From NCBI GenBank assembly GCA_049511115.1, contig JBEKYH010000158.1:1-9831 (forward strand): a DNA stretch of 9,831 bases, given 5' to 3'. The notes below the pieces were generated by a model that saw only the letters and a list, made by a program, of their open reading frames with translations, was not told where the DNA came from and did not search any database. Shown here in pieces: positions 1 to 8,706 of the stretch. This DNA comes from JBEKYH01 sp049511115. GTDB taxonomy: Bacteria > Planctomycetota > Phycisphaerae > Tepidisphaerales > Tepidisphaeraceae. Numbering within the stretch: position 1 is the first letter of the stretch; every line of letters begins with the position of its first letter. The position numbers and the translations under genes are program-made.

Positions 1-1
1 C

Positions 2-553
2 GCCCTCGCCGCCGCCGCGCTCAAACACAGCCACCCGACCACCCTCATCCTCGGCCCGGTGGCCATCGACTTCCCGAGTGACGCTCGCCGCATCGACGTT
101 CAAACCGCCGACGAAATGCTCCGCGCAACGCTCGCCGAATTCCCGAGTCACGACCTCCTCATCCTCGCCGCGGCCGTCGCCGACTACCGGCCCAAGCTGG
201 CCCGATCCGACAAAATCTCCCGCCACGGCGCCCTGATCCTCGAATGCGAGGCGACCGAAGACATCGCCGCCGCCGCCGGCCGGGCCAAACTCCCCCACCA
301 GCGCACCATCGGCTTCAGCCTGGAGGCCGACGCGAACATCGAGCGGGCCATTGGGCGTGCCAAGGAAAAACTCCTCGCCAAAAACCTCGACCTCATCGTC
401 TTTAACCCCCCCGCCACCATCGCAAGCGACAAGATCGAACCGGTGCTGATATTCCCCGACGGCAGAAACGAGCCGTTGCCTTCGGCATCAAAGAGCCAGT
501 TCGCGGATATCCTCTTAGACCGCGCCATCCGATTGTGGAAAAGAGACCCCTAA
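2..553 (+). CDS. coaBC: Phosphopantothenate-cysteine ligase domain (CoaB, or C-terminal part of CoaBC), 5' truncated
   Basis: Partial gene: the reading frame is open from base 2 to a TAA at 551-553, giving 183 visible residues, so the start lies before the window. The CoaB domain joins cysteine to 4'-phosphopantothenate using CTP, in coenzyme A synthesis in the cytoplasm. Visible motifs are GPV followed by a VQTADEM segment (family form VxTAxEM), then ILAAAVADYRP, which matches the highly conserved AAVADYRP strand. Next comes DKIS, whose lysine (codon near 212) aligns with the KIKK segment. Then L.L..T.DI-like LILECEATEDI, GFSLEAD and KNLDLIVFN with the late conserved Asn. The GTG at 59 is an internal valine codon, not the start. 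The N-terminal nucleotide-binding part is missing, so it cannot be said whether a CoaC decarboxylase domain precedes it. The stop lies 68 nt before the dut start and the strand is the same, so co-transcription is possible. Confidence 0.9.
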   Translation, partial: ALAAAALKHSHPTTLILGPVAIDFPSDARRIDVQTADEMLRATLAEFPSHDLLILAAAVADYRPKLARSDKISRHGALILECEATEDIAAAAGRAKLPHQRTIGFSLEADANIERAIGRAKEKLLAKNLDLIVFNPPATIASDKIEPVLIFPDGRNEPLPSASKSQFADILLDRAIRLWKRDP

Positions 554-561
554 TCGCGCTA

Positions 562-597
562 TTCACCCCCTCACCTTGTCACCTTGTCACCCCCTCA
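562..597 (-). repeat. Degenerate TGAC/TGAGGGGG intergenic repeat, copy 1
   Basis: Read on the minus strand, this gap element is TGAGGGGG followed by two TGACAAGG octamers and another TGAGGGGG-like unit. Its first 21 bases (597 down to 577) match 8704-8724 on the plus strand at 20 of 21 positions. The two copies therefore belong to one dispersed family and are inverted relative to each other. It fills most of the coaB-dut gap. Its translation in the dut frame explains the unlikely residues that appear if dut is extended upstream. Confidence 0.75.
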
Positions 598-609
598 TCC
601 TCAACCTCT

Positions 610-613
610 GGAG
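610..613 (+). promoter_or_regulatory. Ribosome binding site deciding the dut start
   Basis: GGAG lies 8 nt before the ATG at 622. No comparable site precedes the upstream in-frame GTG at 535, which supports the shorter 150-residue dUTPase. Confidence 0.6.
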
Positions 614-621
614 TTTTCCCC

Positions 622-1074
622 ATGTCCAGTCCGATAAACGTAAAGATAAAGCGTCTTCGCAACGGCGACGGCCTGCCTCTGCCGGCGAAGATGACCGAGC
701 ATGCCGCTGGGTTTGATCTTTCGGCGGCAGTCGCGGAGGCGGTGACGATCGCGCCGGGTGAAATCCGGCTCATTCCCTGCGGCTTTGCCATGGCGTTGCC
801 GCCGGGATACGAGGCGCAGGTGCGCCCGCGGAGCGGGCTGGCGACCAGGCATGGGATCACGATGGTCAATGCGCCGGGCACCATCGACGCCGATTATCGA
901 GGAGAGGTGCATGTGCCGCTGATTAATCTTGGCAAAAACTCTTTCACGGTCGAGCGCGGCATGCGCGTTGCCCAGATGCTCATCGCGCCGGTGCCCGTGG
1001 TGCAACTGATTGAAGTGGACGATTTGGACGCGACCGAGCGCGGTACGGGCGGATTTGGTCATACCGGACATTGA
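622..1074 (+). CDS. dut: dUTP diphosphatase (trimeric dUTPase)
   Basis: Hydrolyses dUTP to dUMP and pyrophosphate, which keeps uracil out of DNA and feeds dTMP synthesis. The product is 150 residues, normal for the homotrimeric family. All five motifs are present in order: AGFDLSAA (29-36), PRSGLA (69-74), GTIDADYRGE (86-95, with the catalytic Asp at 89), FTVERGMRVAQ (108-118) and the C-terminal arm RGTGGFGHTG (140-149), whose Phe normally stacks on uracil. The Ser often seen in GFGSTG is His here, a substitution I believe also occurs in other bacterial dUTPases. The ATG at 622 was chosen because GGAG lies 8 nt upstream (610-613) and the protein then begins just before the first beta strand. 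The frame is open back to a GTG at 535, but that extension would translate the intergenic repeat and overlap coaB. ftsK follows after 51 nt. Confidence 0.96.
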   Translation: MSSPINVKIKRLRNGDGLPLPAKMTEHAAGFDLSAAVAEAVTIAPGEIRLIPCGFAMALPPGYEAQVRPRSGLATRHGITMVNAPGTIDADYRGEVHVPLINLGKNSFTVERGMRVAQMLIAPVPVVQLIEVDDLDATERGTGGFGHTGH

Positions 1075-1125
1075 AGACTTCCGATAGTAAGGACTCACGA
1101 AGCGAACGACTTACAACACAACTAC

Positions 1126-3573
1126 ATGGTCCGAACTCATCTGCAACGAAACATCCTTCTCTTCCTGGCGGTCGCCGCCTGGGTATTTCTGTTCCTGGCC
1201 CTGGGCAGCTTTCACGCCACGGATTGGCCGAGCCACGCGGTTTACCCGTATGAGGCCGTCCAAAACCTCTGCGGCTCGGTCGGCTCATTCGTCGCCTATT
1301 GGATGTTTGTCGTCCTGGGCCAGGGCGTCTATCCCCTGCTCTTTTTCTCCGGCGCGTGCCTGGCCGCGGTGATTCTGCGGAATCAGGTCACCGATATCTG
1401 GCTGCGCCTCGCCGGCCTGGTAATCCTCTGCACTGCCGTCTCGGCATTCGTGCATCACTTCGCCCCCGGCTCCAGTGGCGGCCTGCCTGAAGGCCAGGGC
1501 GGATTCGTCGGCATCAGCACCGCCGCATTTTTGCAGGCGCATTTCAGCACCGTGGGCACGCGGTTGGTACTGCTAACCGCTATCATCGTCGGCTTGCTTT
1601 TGACGGCCGATGATTTGCTCCTGCACACGCCCGCGATGGTCGCTGCCGCCGCGGCTACGGTGCGCAATACGGCAAAATCGAAGCCCAAATGGACTTGGGG
1701 CACAGCGGCGCGGGCGTCGTTGGGTTTAGCCAAAGGTTTGGTCGCGTCAGTCGCGGGAGGGTTGCGGGCGTCCAAGAGTTCTCCCGTCACTAAATCCACC
1801 AAGACCGCGCCCAAACGCTCGACGGTCGAGGACGAAGAGGATGATCTCAAGGCGCCGGTGCTGCTGAAGCGCGAGTCTGCCCCCGCGGAAACGGCCGCGA
1901 AAAACGAGGCCGCAACGGCTGCTGCCGCGGCGGTCGTGGAACCAGTGGTGGACGCTCAAGCGACGCCCCCGCTATTGCCGGCTCCCCCGCCGCAGCGCGC
2001 CGACATCATCGTCAAGCTGCCCAGCCCGAACAAACCGATGATGCGTTCGGCCCCCCCGCCGCCCAAGGAACTGGGCGACTACCAATTGCCGCCGTGGGAT
2101 TTTCTCGCGGATGCCGAATACGGCTACGCCGAGTCGCAGGAAAAATTCGTCCGCGAGCAGGCCGCGATTCTTGAACAGGCCCTGCGCGAGTTCAATATCG
2201 AGGCGCACGTCGTCGAGATCGACACCGGGCCGGTTATTACGATGTACGAGATTTCGCTCGCCCCGGGGATCAAAGTCTCGGCGATCTCCGCGCTTTCCAA
2301 TGATGTGATGCGCGCCCTTAAGGCGGAATCAGTGCGCATTGTTGCGCCGGTTCCGGGAAAAAATACCGTCGGCATCGAAGTGCCCAACGCGCAAAAGGAA
2401 AAGGTGCGCCTCAAGGAGCTGATGCAGCTCGCGCCCGACGCAATGTCGAAAATGTCCATCCCGCTGTTCCTCGGCAAGGACGCCAGCGGCGAGCCGCTCA
2501 TTACCGACCTGGCGGCCATGCCGCACTGTTTGATCGCGGGAACGACCGGCAGCGGAAAATCCGTGTGCATCAACAGCATCATCATGTCCATCATGTATCT
2601 CCAGCGGCCGGACCAGGTGAAAATGATCCTGGTGGACCCCAAGGTCGTGGAGATGGCCGCGTTCAAGGATTTGCCGCATCTGATGTGCCCGGTCATCAAC
2701 GACGCCGGCCGGGCGACGAGTGTTTTGGAATGGGCCTGCCAGAAGATGGACGAGCGCTACGAAATGCTCGCCGAGGCCGGCGTGCGCAACATCAAGGGTT
2801 ACAACGCCCTCACGCGCGAGGAATTGAAGGAGCGGTTCTGCCCCTCGAACGAGGAGGAAGAGGCCAGAATCCCCAAGAAACTGCCCTATATCGTCATCAT
2901 CATCGACGAATTGGCGGACTTGATGATGACCAGCGGCAAGGAAGTCGAGGCCCACATTGTGCGTCTGGCGCAAAAGAGCCGCGCCGTGGGGATTCACCTG
3001 ATTCTCGCCACGCAGCGCCCGCAGGCGAACGTCGTGACCGGCCTGATTAAATCCAACATGCCAAGCCGCGTGGCGTTCCGCGTTTCGAGCAAGATGGACA
3101 GCCGCATCGTGCTGGACCAGAACGGGGCCGATTTGCTTTTGGGCCAGGGCGACATGCTCTTCATGCCGCCAGGGGCGAGCAAGCCGATTAGATCGCAGGG
3201 AACGTTCATCGACGACAAGGAGATCAAGGAGAGCATCAAGATCGTCCGCGAGCAGGCTGAGGCTCAATACGAACCGGATTTGGTGCAGATCAAAGTCGGA
3301 ATCAGCGCCGACGGCGAGATGGAGAAGGACGATCTGTTTGATGACGCCGTGCGCGTGGTCCTGGAAACCAAGCGCGGGAGCGTGAGCTTGCTGCAGCGCC
3401 GGCTTACCATCGGCTATGGCCGGGCGAGCAGGCTCATTGAGATGATGGCCGCCTCGGGAATCCTGGGTGATTACAAGGGATCGCAGGCGCGCGAGGTGAA
3501 TTTGACGGTCGAGGAATGGGAGCAGATGGTGGCGGCGCGCGTGAAGGATGAGCAGAGCGGGATGAGCGTGTAA
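1126..3573 (+). CDS. ftsK: DNA translocase FtsK/SpoIIIE
   Basis: Membrane-anchored hexameric ATPase that pumps DNA at the division septum and, in the FtsK family, activates XerCD at dif to resolve chromosome dimers. The product is 815 residues, close to SpoIIIE and much shorter than E. coli FtsK because the linker is short. The N-terminus has four or five hydrophobic segments (about 9-29, 49-64, 67-84, 94-112 and 145-166). An Ala/Pro-rich linker follows to about 317, then the alpha domain (about 318-440). The RecA-like motor has Walker A GTTGSGKS (472-479), Walker B YIVIIIDE (588-595, Asp594 and Glu595) and ATQRP (628-632). A C-terminal gamma winged helix runs from about 737 to 795 (DLFDDAV..., IGYGRASRLIE), the part that reads polar chromosome motifs. 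The ATG at 1126 has no clear Shine-Dalgarno, but it sits directly before the first membrane helix. The gene ends 21 nt from a convergent minus-strand gene. A tiny CCGC-TCTC-GCGG hairpin (3578-3589) without a T tract lies between them. Confidence 0.97.
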   Translation: MVRTHLQRNILLFLAVAAWVFLFLALGSFHATDWPSHAVYPYEAVQNLCGSVGSFVAYWMFVVLGQGVYPLLFFSGACLAAVILRNQVTDIWLRLAGLVILCTAVSAFVHHFAPGSSGGLPEGQGGFVGISTAAFLQAHFSTVGTRLVLLTAIIVGLLLTADDLLLHTPAMVAAAAATVRNTAKSKPKWTWGTAARASLGLAKGLVASVAGGLRASKSSPVTKSTKTAPKRSTVEDEEDDLKAPVLLKRESAPAETAAKNEAATAAAAAVVEPVVDAQATPPLLPAPPPQRADIIVKLPSPNKPMMRSAPPPPKELGDYQLPPWDFLADAEYGYAESQEKFVREQAAILEQALREFNIEAHVVEIDTGPVITMYEISLAPGIKVSAISALSNDVMRALKAESVRIVAPVPGKNTVGIEVPNAQKEKVRLKELMQLAPDAMSKMSIPLFLGKDASGEPLITDLAAMPHCLIAGTTGSGKSVCINSIIMSIMYLQRPDQVKMILVDPKVVEMAAFKDLPHLMCPVINDAGRATSVLEWACQKMDERYEMLAEAGVRNIKGYNALTREELKERFCPSNEEEEARIPKKLPYIVIIIDELADLMMTSGKEVEAHIVRLAQKSRAVGIHLILATQRPQANVVTGLIKSNMPSRVAFRVSSKMDSRIVLDQNGADLLLGQGDMLFMPPGASKPIRSQGTFIDDKEIKESIKIVREQAEAQYEPDLVQIKVGISADGEMEKDDLFDDAVRVVLETKRGSVSLLQRRLTIGYGRASRLIEMMAASGILGDYKGSQAREVNLTVEEWEQMVAARVKDEQSGMSV

Positions 3574-3594
3574 GCACCCGCTCTCGCGGCAATG

Positions 3595-4146
3595 TCATCC
3601 CCGCAAGACTTCCTCCACGTCGGTCGAGCGCATGAGCAGTTCAGACTTGTGCATGACGAGCAGGCACATTGCGCTCAGGCCCGCTGGATTATGGTCGCGG
3701 GAATTGGTGAGACTAAACAGCACTCTGCTGAATTCCCAAAACAGCGTGCCCGTCGCGGATTCGCCTTTTTCGGGATAGAGCTTGCAGGCGGCGTATTGCG
3801 GAAATCGCGAGCGGCCCGTCTTGAGCACAGACTTGGCCACCTTGGCGCCCTGCGGGGTTTGAGGATCGACCTCCAGGCCCCGGCACATTGTCGCGACGAC
3901 CGCGTCCATGAATCCACTTCTGAAATCCATCAGATCGGCCGCGCTCAACCGCGTTGTAGCGCTCCGGTCGATGACGTACATGTGGAACGCCAGCATCTCC
4001 AGCGCGAACATGCGATTGTCGGCCTGGTCGCGGAAGTTCAGTCCGTAATCCCGGTCCCAATCAGCCAGCAACGAGGCCACGGCTCCGCGCAGACCGACAA
4101 CCAGCCGTTTGCCGAGGAGGTTGGCCTTGTCGATTGCTGTTTTCAT
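3595..4146 (-). CDS. Hypothetical protein, 183 residues, second gene of minus-strand pair
   Basis: I do not recognise this protein. It has 183 residues, starts with ATG at 4146 and stops with TGA at 3597-3595. Weak AAAGGG (4157-4152) lies 5 nt before the start. It appears soluble and largely helical, with no signal peptide or clear membrane segment. Its most distinctive stretches are FALEMLAFHMYVIDR (47-61), GFMDAVVATMCRG (78-90), GTLFWEFSRVLFSL (133-146) and a C-terminal LSAMCLLVMHKSELLM (157-172). I saw no known catalytic motif, and it lacks the RxxxxH motif of HEPN toxins. It follows the nucleotidyltransferase-like gene by 21 nt in the same reading frame, so the two are probably one transcript. 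A long open frame on the plus strand across both genes is codon-for-codon antisense and is rejected as a shadow. That this ORF is a gene rests on its coherent operon position and plausible protein composition. Confidence 0.7.
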   Translation of the reverse strand: MKTAIDKANLLGKRLVVGLRGAVASLLADWDRDYGLNFRDQADNRMFALEMLAFHMYVIDRSATTRLSAADLMDFRSGFMDAVVATMCRGLEVDPQTPQGAKVAKSVLKTGRSRFPQYAACKLYPEKGESATGTLFWEFSRVLFSLTNSRDHNPAGLSAMCLLVMHKSELLMRSTDVEEVLRG

Positions 4147-4167
4147 GGGGGCCCTTTGATCGCCGAT

Positions 4168-4782
4168 TCACTCCGCCCCCTGCACGCTCCCCCACAATTC
4201 CGCATATTTCCCCCGCACATACGGATTCAACTGCTCCCCAAACTCCGCCGGCAATTTTCGTCGCCGAATGATCTCCTGCACATCCGACAAATCCTTCAAT
4301 CGGCCGGGATTGGTCATCCCCGAAGCGAGTTTCAATTCGATCAGGACCGGCAGGCGAAGATAGGGAATCTCGTCCACGTCCACCGCCGCGGCATCGGGAT
4401 CGGGAAATGCAACGGGTTTGGGCTTGCCGTCGCCAGGGTATTGGCCGGTGACGAGGAATTCGATGCGCACACCAGTCTGCGCGTCGCGCAGATCACGCCC
4501 GCCGGAGAAAAGCGGAACGTAGCCAAGTCCGTCGAGCTTTTCGTGCAGGGTCTTGAGACCATCAGGCGTGACGAGAATATCCACGTCTTCGGTGGTGCGA
4601 CCGTAGCCGTGGGCAACAACCGCCATTCCGCCGGCGATAGCGTGCGACACGCCGATCTCCGCGAGGCGGGCGTGAATGTTCCGCAGGGCGAGATGAACCG
4701 GGTCGTTGCCCATGAAGAAGCTGGCCGCCTGCTGGATGGCGGCTGATCCGCCCCGAGCCATGAGGTCTTCGAAGGATTCCAT
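4168..4782 (-). CDS. Nucleotidyltransferase-fold protein (AbiEii/MNT-like), first gene of minus-strand pair
   Basis: The 204-residue product carries the signature of the polymerase-beta-type nucleotidyltransferase fold. HAIAGGMAVVAHGYGRTTEDVDILV has the GG pair at 51-52 and the metal-binding DVD at 66-68, and IEFLV (Glu108) is a candidate third acidic residue. A later segment, LIELKLASG...GRLKDLSDVQEII (148-172), resembles the Lys/Lys-Asp-Asp region of AbiEii-like and minimal nucleotidyltransferases. These families transfer a nucleotide to a protein, RNA or small molecule; many act in toxin-antitoxin or phage-abortive systems, others in resistance. The substrate here is unknown. The start is ATG at 4782, with GAGG 5 nt upstream and a sigma70-like promoter at 4797-4825. 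It is transcribed divergently from aroB and followed by the 183-residue gene. The fold is fairly sure; a toxin or defence role is only inference. Confidence 0.82.
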   Translation of the reverse strand: MESFEDLMARGGSAAIQQAASFFMGNDPVHLALRNIHARLAEIGVSHAIAGGMAVVAHGYGRTTEDVDILVTPDGLKTLHEKLDGLGYVPLFSGGRDLRDAQTGVRIEFLVTGQYPGDGKPKPVAFPDPDAAAVDVDEIPYLRLPVLIELKLASGMTNPGRLKDLSDVQEIIRRRKLPAEFGEQLNPYVRGKYAELWGSVQGAE

Positions 4783-4796
4783 AGTCGCCTCAATCC

Positions 4797-4825
4797 ATTA
4801 CATCGGGCCAGACGACAATGGTCAA
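4797..4825 (-). promoter_or_regulatory. Sigma70-like promoter for the minus-strand gene pair
   Basis: On the minus strand, TTGACC (4825-4820, 5 of 6 to consensus) is followed after exactly 17 nt by TGTAAT (4802-4797, 5 of 6). A transcript beginning about 7 nt further on would have a leader of only about 8 nt, beginning near the GAGG that precedes the ATG at 4782. This is the best promoter match I found in the window. It is a pattern match only. Confidence 0.5.
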
Positions 4826-4866
4826 ATGCGATCTTCAACTTCCGCGCCGCCCGCCCTACCGCTATT

Positions 4867-5994
4867 ATGGGCGTCGTGAGCGAAAACGAGCGAAAAGTAT
4901 CGGTTCATCTTGCCGGCGGCGACTATGACATCCTGGTCAAGCCGGGCTTGCACTTGGACATTGGCGCGTGGCTCAAAGGGAAAACCAAGTCCGGCAAAGT
5001 CGCGGTTATTTCGGATTCCAACGTCTTCCCATTATTCGGCGAGGCGATCGTAAAATCGCTGTCTGATGCGGGGCTTCACGCAATTGTCGCCCTGCTTCCC
5101 GCCGGTGAGGATCATAAGACCCTCACCGACCTGCTGCCTGTTTATGACGCTGTTTTAGCCGGCAAGATCGAGCGAAGCACGCCGGTCCTGGCACTCGGCG
5201 GCGGCGTCGTGGGGGACATGGCCGGCTTCGTCGCCGCGACCGTTTTGCGCGGCGTGCCGCTGGTGCAGGCGCCGACCACGCTGCTGGCGATGGTGGACGC
5301 CAGCGTGGGCGGAAAGACAGGCGTGAATCATTCCACGGGGAAGAATCTGATCGGGTCATTCCATCAGCCTATTGGCGTCCTGATTGATCCGCTGGCCCTG
5401 AAAACATTGCCCGCGCGCGAATTGCGCGGCGGTCTGGCTGAGTGCATCAAGCATGACATTATCCGCGATTACGAGGGATTCTGCCGCCTGGAATCGCACA
5501 TCGAAAAGGCCCTGGCGCTGGATATCGATTATCTCGCCGAACTGGTTGCCCATAATGTCGCCATCAAGGCGAGAGTCGTCGAGGCCGATCCGCTGGAGCG
5601 CGGCGAGCGCGCCCATTTGAATTTCGGGCACACATTTGGTCATGCCATCGAGACAGTTTCGCGGCATGAATATTCGCACGGTGAATGCGTCGCCCTTGGC
5701 ATGACGGCGGCCGCGTTTTTAGCCAAGCAATTGGGAATGATCGACGACGAGCAGAGGCGGCGGATGGTAAACCTCATCGCCAAGGCAGGGCTGCCGACGA
5801 ATAACCTGAACCTCGACACGAAGGCGGTTGTTGAGGCAATGGCGTTCGACAAAAAAGTCGCCGCGGGAAAAGTGCGTTTCGTGCTGCCGACAAAAATCGG
5901 CGCCGTCGTCGTGCGCGACGACGTGGCGCGGGAGAAGGTGACCGAAGCCGTTGAAAGTCTGCAAGGGGCGGGGCTTGGTTCCCGCCGGGGGTAA
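4867..5994 (+). CDS. aroB: 3-dehydroquinate synthase
   Basis: Second step of the shikimate pathway: converts DAHP to 3-dehydroquinate with NAD and a divalent metal (usually zinc) in the cytoplasm. The 375-residue product is of normal length. NAD-binding GGGVVGDMAGF begins at 111, and the PTTLLAMVDASVGGKTGVN and GKNLIGSFHQP segments follow. The metal ligands are visible as Glu192 (RGGLAECIKH), His255 (NFGHTFGHAIE) and His271 (SHGECVALGM), with the active-site His259 between the last two. The DDxxRG-type NAD loop seen in many homologues is altered, but the overall match is strong. The ATG at 4867 has no Shine-Dalgarno. A GTG at 4876, three codons later, is a possible alternative because a TATTAT (4863-4868) sits just upstream. 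The C-terminus, ending LGSRRG, overlaps the likely ribosome binding site of dprA. It diverges from the nucleotidyltransferase-like gene across an 84-nt gap. Confidence 0.96.
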   Translation: MGVVSENERKVSVHLAGGDYDILVKPGLHLDIGAWLKGKTKSGKVAVISDSNVFPLFGEAIVKSLSDAGLHAIVALLPAGEDHKTLTDLLPVYDAVLAGKIERSTPVLALGGGVVGDMAGFVAATVLRGVPLVQAPTTLLAMVDASVGGKTGVNHSTGKNLIGSFHQPIGVLIDPLALKTLPARELRGGLAECIKHDIIRDYEGFCRLESHIEKALALDIDYLAELVAHNVAIKARVVEADPLERGERAHLNFGHTFGHAIETVSRHEYSHGECVALGMTAAAFLAKQLGMIDDEQRRRMVNLIAKAGLPTNNLNLDTKAVVEAMAFDKKVAAGKVRFVLPTKIGAVVVRDDVAREKVTEAVESLQGAGLGSRRG

Positions 5995-5999
5995 ACGCC

Positions 6000-7178
6000 T
6001 TGGCCCTGCGACATTGGCTGCAACTGGCCCTCACCGATGGGATCGGCCCGATCCTGACGACGCGCCTCATCGCCGCAGCGGGCAGCGCCGAAGCCGCGGC
6101 CGGCGCGGATCGGAAATTGCTGCAATCCGTCGAGGGGATCGGGCCGGGCAAGGCAACCGCCATCTATGATTCACTTCGCAGCGCGGCTGAAACCGCGCCA
6201 AAGGAAATAGACCGCTGCGCCGCCGCGGGAATCACATTAATCTGCCGCGATGACGCGGAATATCCGCCGCTGCTAAAGGCCATCCCTGACCCGCCGCCGG
6301 TGTTGTACGTGCAGGGAACACTTGAGCCCCGCGATCTAAACGCCCTGGCGGTGGTCGGCAGCCGCACGTGCAGCCACTACGGGCGCGAGCAGGCGGAGCG
6401 ATTCGGCGCTCTTCTAGCAGGTGCGGGAATGACCGTCATCAGCGGAGGCGCGCGCGGCGTTGATTCGGCGGCCCATCGCGGCGCGCTGTCCCACCCCCAC
6501 GGGCGCACCATCGCCGTCCTCGGCTGCGGCGTCGATGTGGTTTATCCGCCCGAGAATGAAAACCTCTTTGGCCAGATCGTCGAGCGCGGCGCCATCATCA
6601 GCGAATTTCCCATGGGCACGCCCCCGGTGCGGGAAAACTTTCCGCGCCGCAATCGCATCGTCAGCGGCATGTCGCGCGGGGTATTGGTGATCGAGGCGGA
6701 TTTGAAAAGCGGGGCGCTCATCACCGCGCGGCAGGCGTGCGACGATCATGGCCGGCCCGTTTTCGCGGTGCCCGGCCGAGTGGACAATGCGATGTCCGGC
6801 GGGCCGCACGCCCTGATCCGCGACGGTGCGGTTTTGACGGCGGGATTGCCCGATATTCTCGAAAACCTTGGGCCACTTCCCGAGGGAGCCGTCACTGCAC
6901 CGATAGATGAGATTTCGGAGGCTGCGTCAAAGGAGGAAGGCGCGTTATTCGATGCCGAGCCAGTAGCGGCTCCTGTCGCGATGACGGCGTCCAAAATCTC
7001 GACGCTGACGGATCGCCAGCGCCATGTCCTCGACGGCATGGGAAACGATCCGACGGATGTCGAAGGAATCATCGGTCGCACTGATCTGGCGGCCGAGGTT
7101 GTGCTGGGGGAATTGACGCTGCTGAGCCTGCGCGGCTTGGTTCGCCGCGTGGATGGAACGACTTATCAGCGTAGATAA
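6000..7178 (+). CDS. dprA: DNA processing protein DprA (Smf)
   Basis: Binds incoming single-stranded DNA and loads RecA during natural transformation; it is also widespread in bacteria not known to be competent. The product is 392 residues. An N-terminal helix-hairpin-helix-like region (about 1-65, with GIGP repeated at 15-18 and near 47) precedes the Rossmann core. The core has VVGSRT (118-123), SGGARGVDSAAH (148-159, family form SGxAxGID.AAH), AVLGCGVDVVYPPEN (172-186), SEFPMG...ENFPRRNRI (201-220), VLVIEADLKSGALITA and VFAVPGRVDNAMSGG. A C-terminal winged helix follows (about 325-390, LTDRQRHVLDGM...LRGLVRRVDGTTYQR). The start is TTG at 6000, with GGGGG at 5987-5991 8 nt upstream inside the end of aroB. 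Only 5 nt separate it from the aroB stop, which suggests translational coupling. glpK follows after 34 nt. The mix of aroB and dprA carries no obvious shared function. Confidence 0.95.
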   Translation: MALRHWLQLALTDGIGPILTTRLIAAAGSAEAAAGADRKLLQSVEGIGPGKATAIYDSLRSAAETAPKEIDRCAAAGITLICRDDAEYPPLLKAIPDPPPVLYVQGTLEPRDLNALAVVGSRTCSHYGREQAERFGALLAGAGMTVISGGARGVDSAAHRGALSHPHGRTIAVLGCGVDVVYPPENENLFGQIVERGAIISEFPMGTPPVRENFPRRNRIVSGMSRGVLVIEADLKSGALITARQACDDHGRPVFAVPGRVDNAMSGGPHALIRDGAVLTAGLPDILENLGPLPEGAVTAPIDEISEAASKEEGALFDAEPVAAPVAMTASKISTLTDRQRHVLDGMGNDPTDVEGIIGRTDLAAEVVLGELTLLSLRGLVRRVDGTTYQRR

Positions 7179-7199
7179 TCACTCGGCGGTGCAATCGCT

Positions 7200-7205
7200 G
7201 GAGGG
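7200..7205 (+). promoter_or_regulatory. Ribosome binding site deciding the glpK start
   Basis: GGAGGG lies 7 nt before the GTG at 7213, the strongest Shine-Dalgarno in the window. It favours that GTG over the in-frame ATG at 7153, which lies inside dprA. Confidence 0.75.
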
Positions 7206-7212
7206 CTTATCC

Positions 7213-8703
<1,491 letters not shown>

Positions 8704-8706
<3 letters not shown>

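Noticed and set aside
562..597. The TGAC repeats as a CRISPR array
   Set aside because: Units are 7-9 nt, contiguous and degenerate, with no spacers of constant length and no cas genes.
2329..3267. A 312-codon minus-strand open frame inside ftsK
   Set aside because: It lies wholly within the conserved motor domain of ftsK. Its His/Asp/Leu/Arg-rich composition is typical of an antisense shadow in GC-rich DNA.
3578..3589. CCGC-TCTC-GCGG hairpin between ftsK and the convergent gene as a terminator
   Set aside because: The stem is only 4 bp and there is no T tract on either strand, so it is too weak to annotate as an intrinsic terminator.
3595..4146. The 183-residue protein as a HEPN partner of a HEPN/MNT toxin-antitoxin pair
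   Set aside because: Gene order and size would fit, but no RxxxxH active-site motif is present. The Arg-Asp-His at 150-152 does not match its spacing.
3592..4746. A 384-codon open frame on the plus strand spanning the ftsK-aroB gap
   Set aside because: It is exactly antisense, codon to codon, to both minus-strand genes, which lack TTA, CTA and TCA codons as expected at high GC. The minus strand carries a recognisable nucleotidyltransferase motif, a promoter and a ribosome binding site, whereas the plus-strand product resembles no family.
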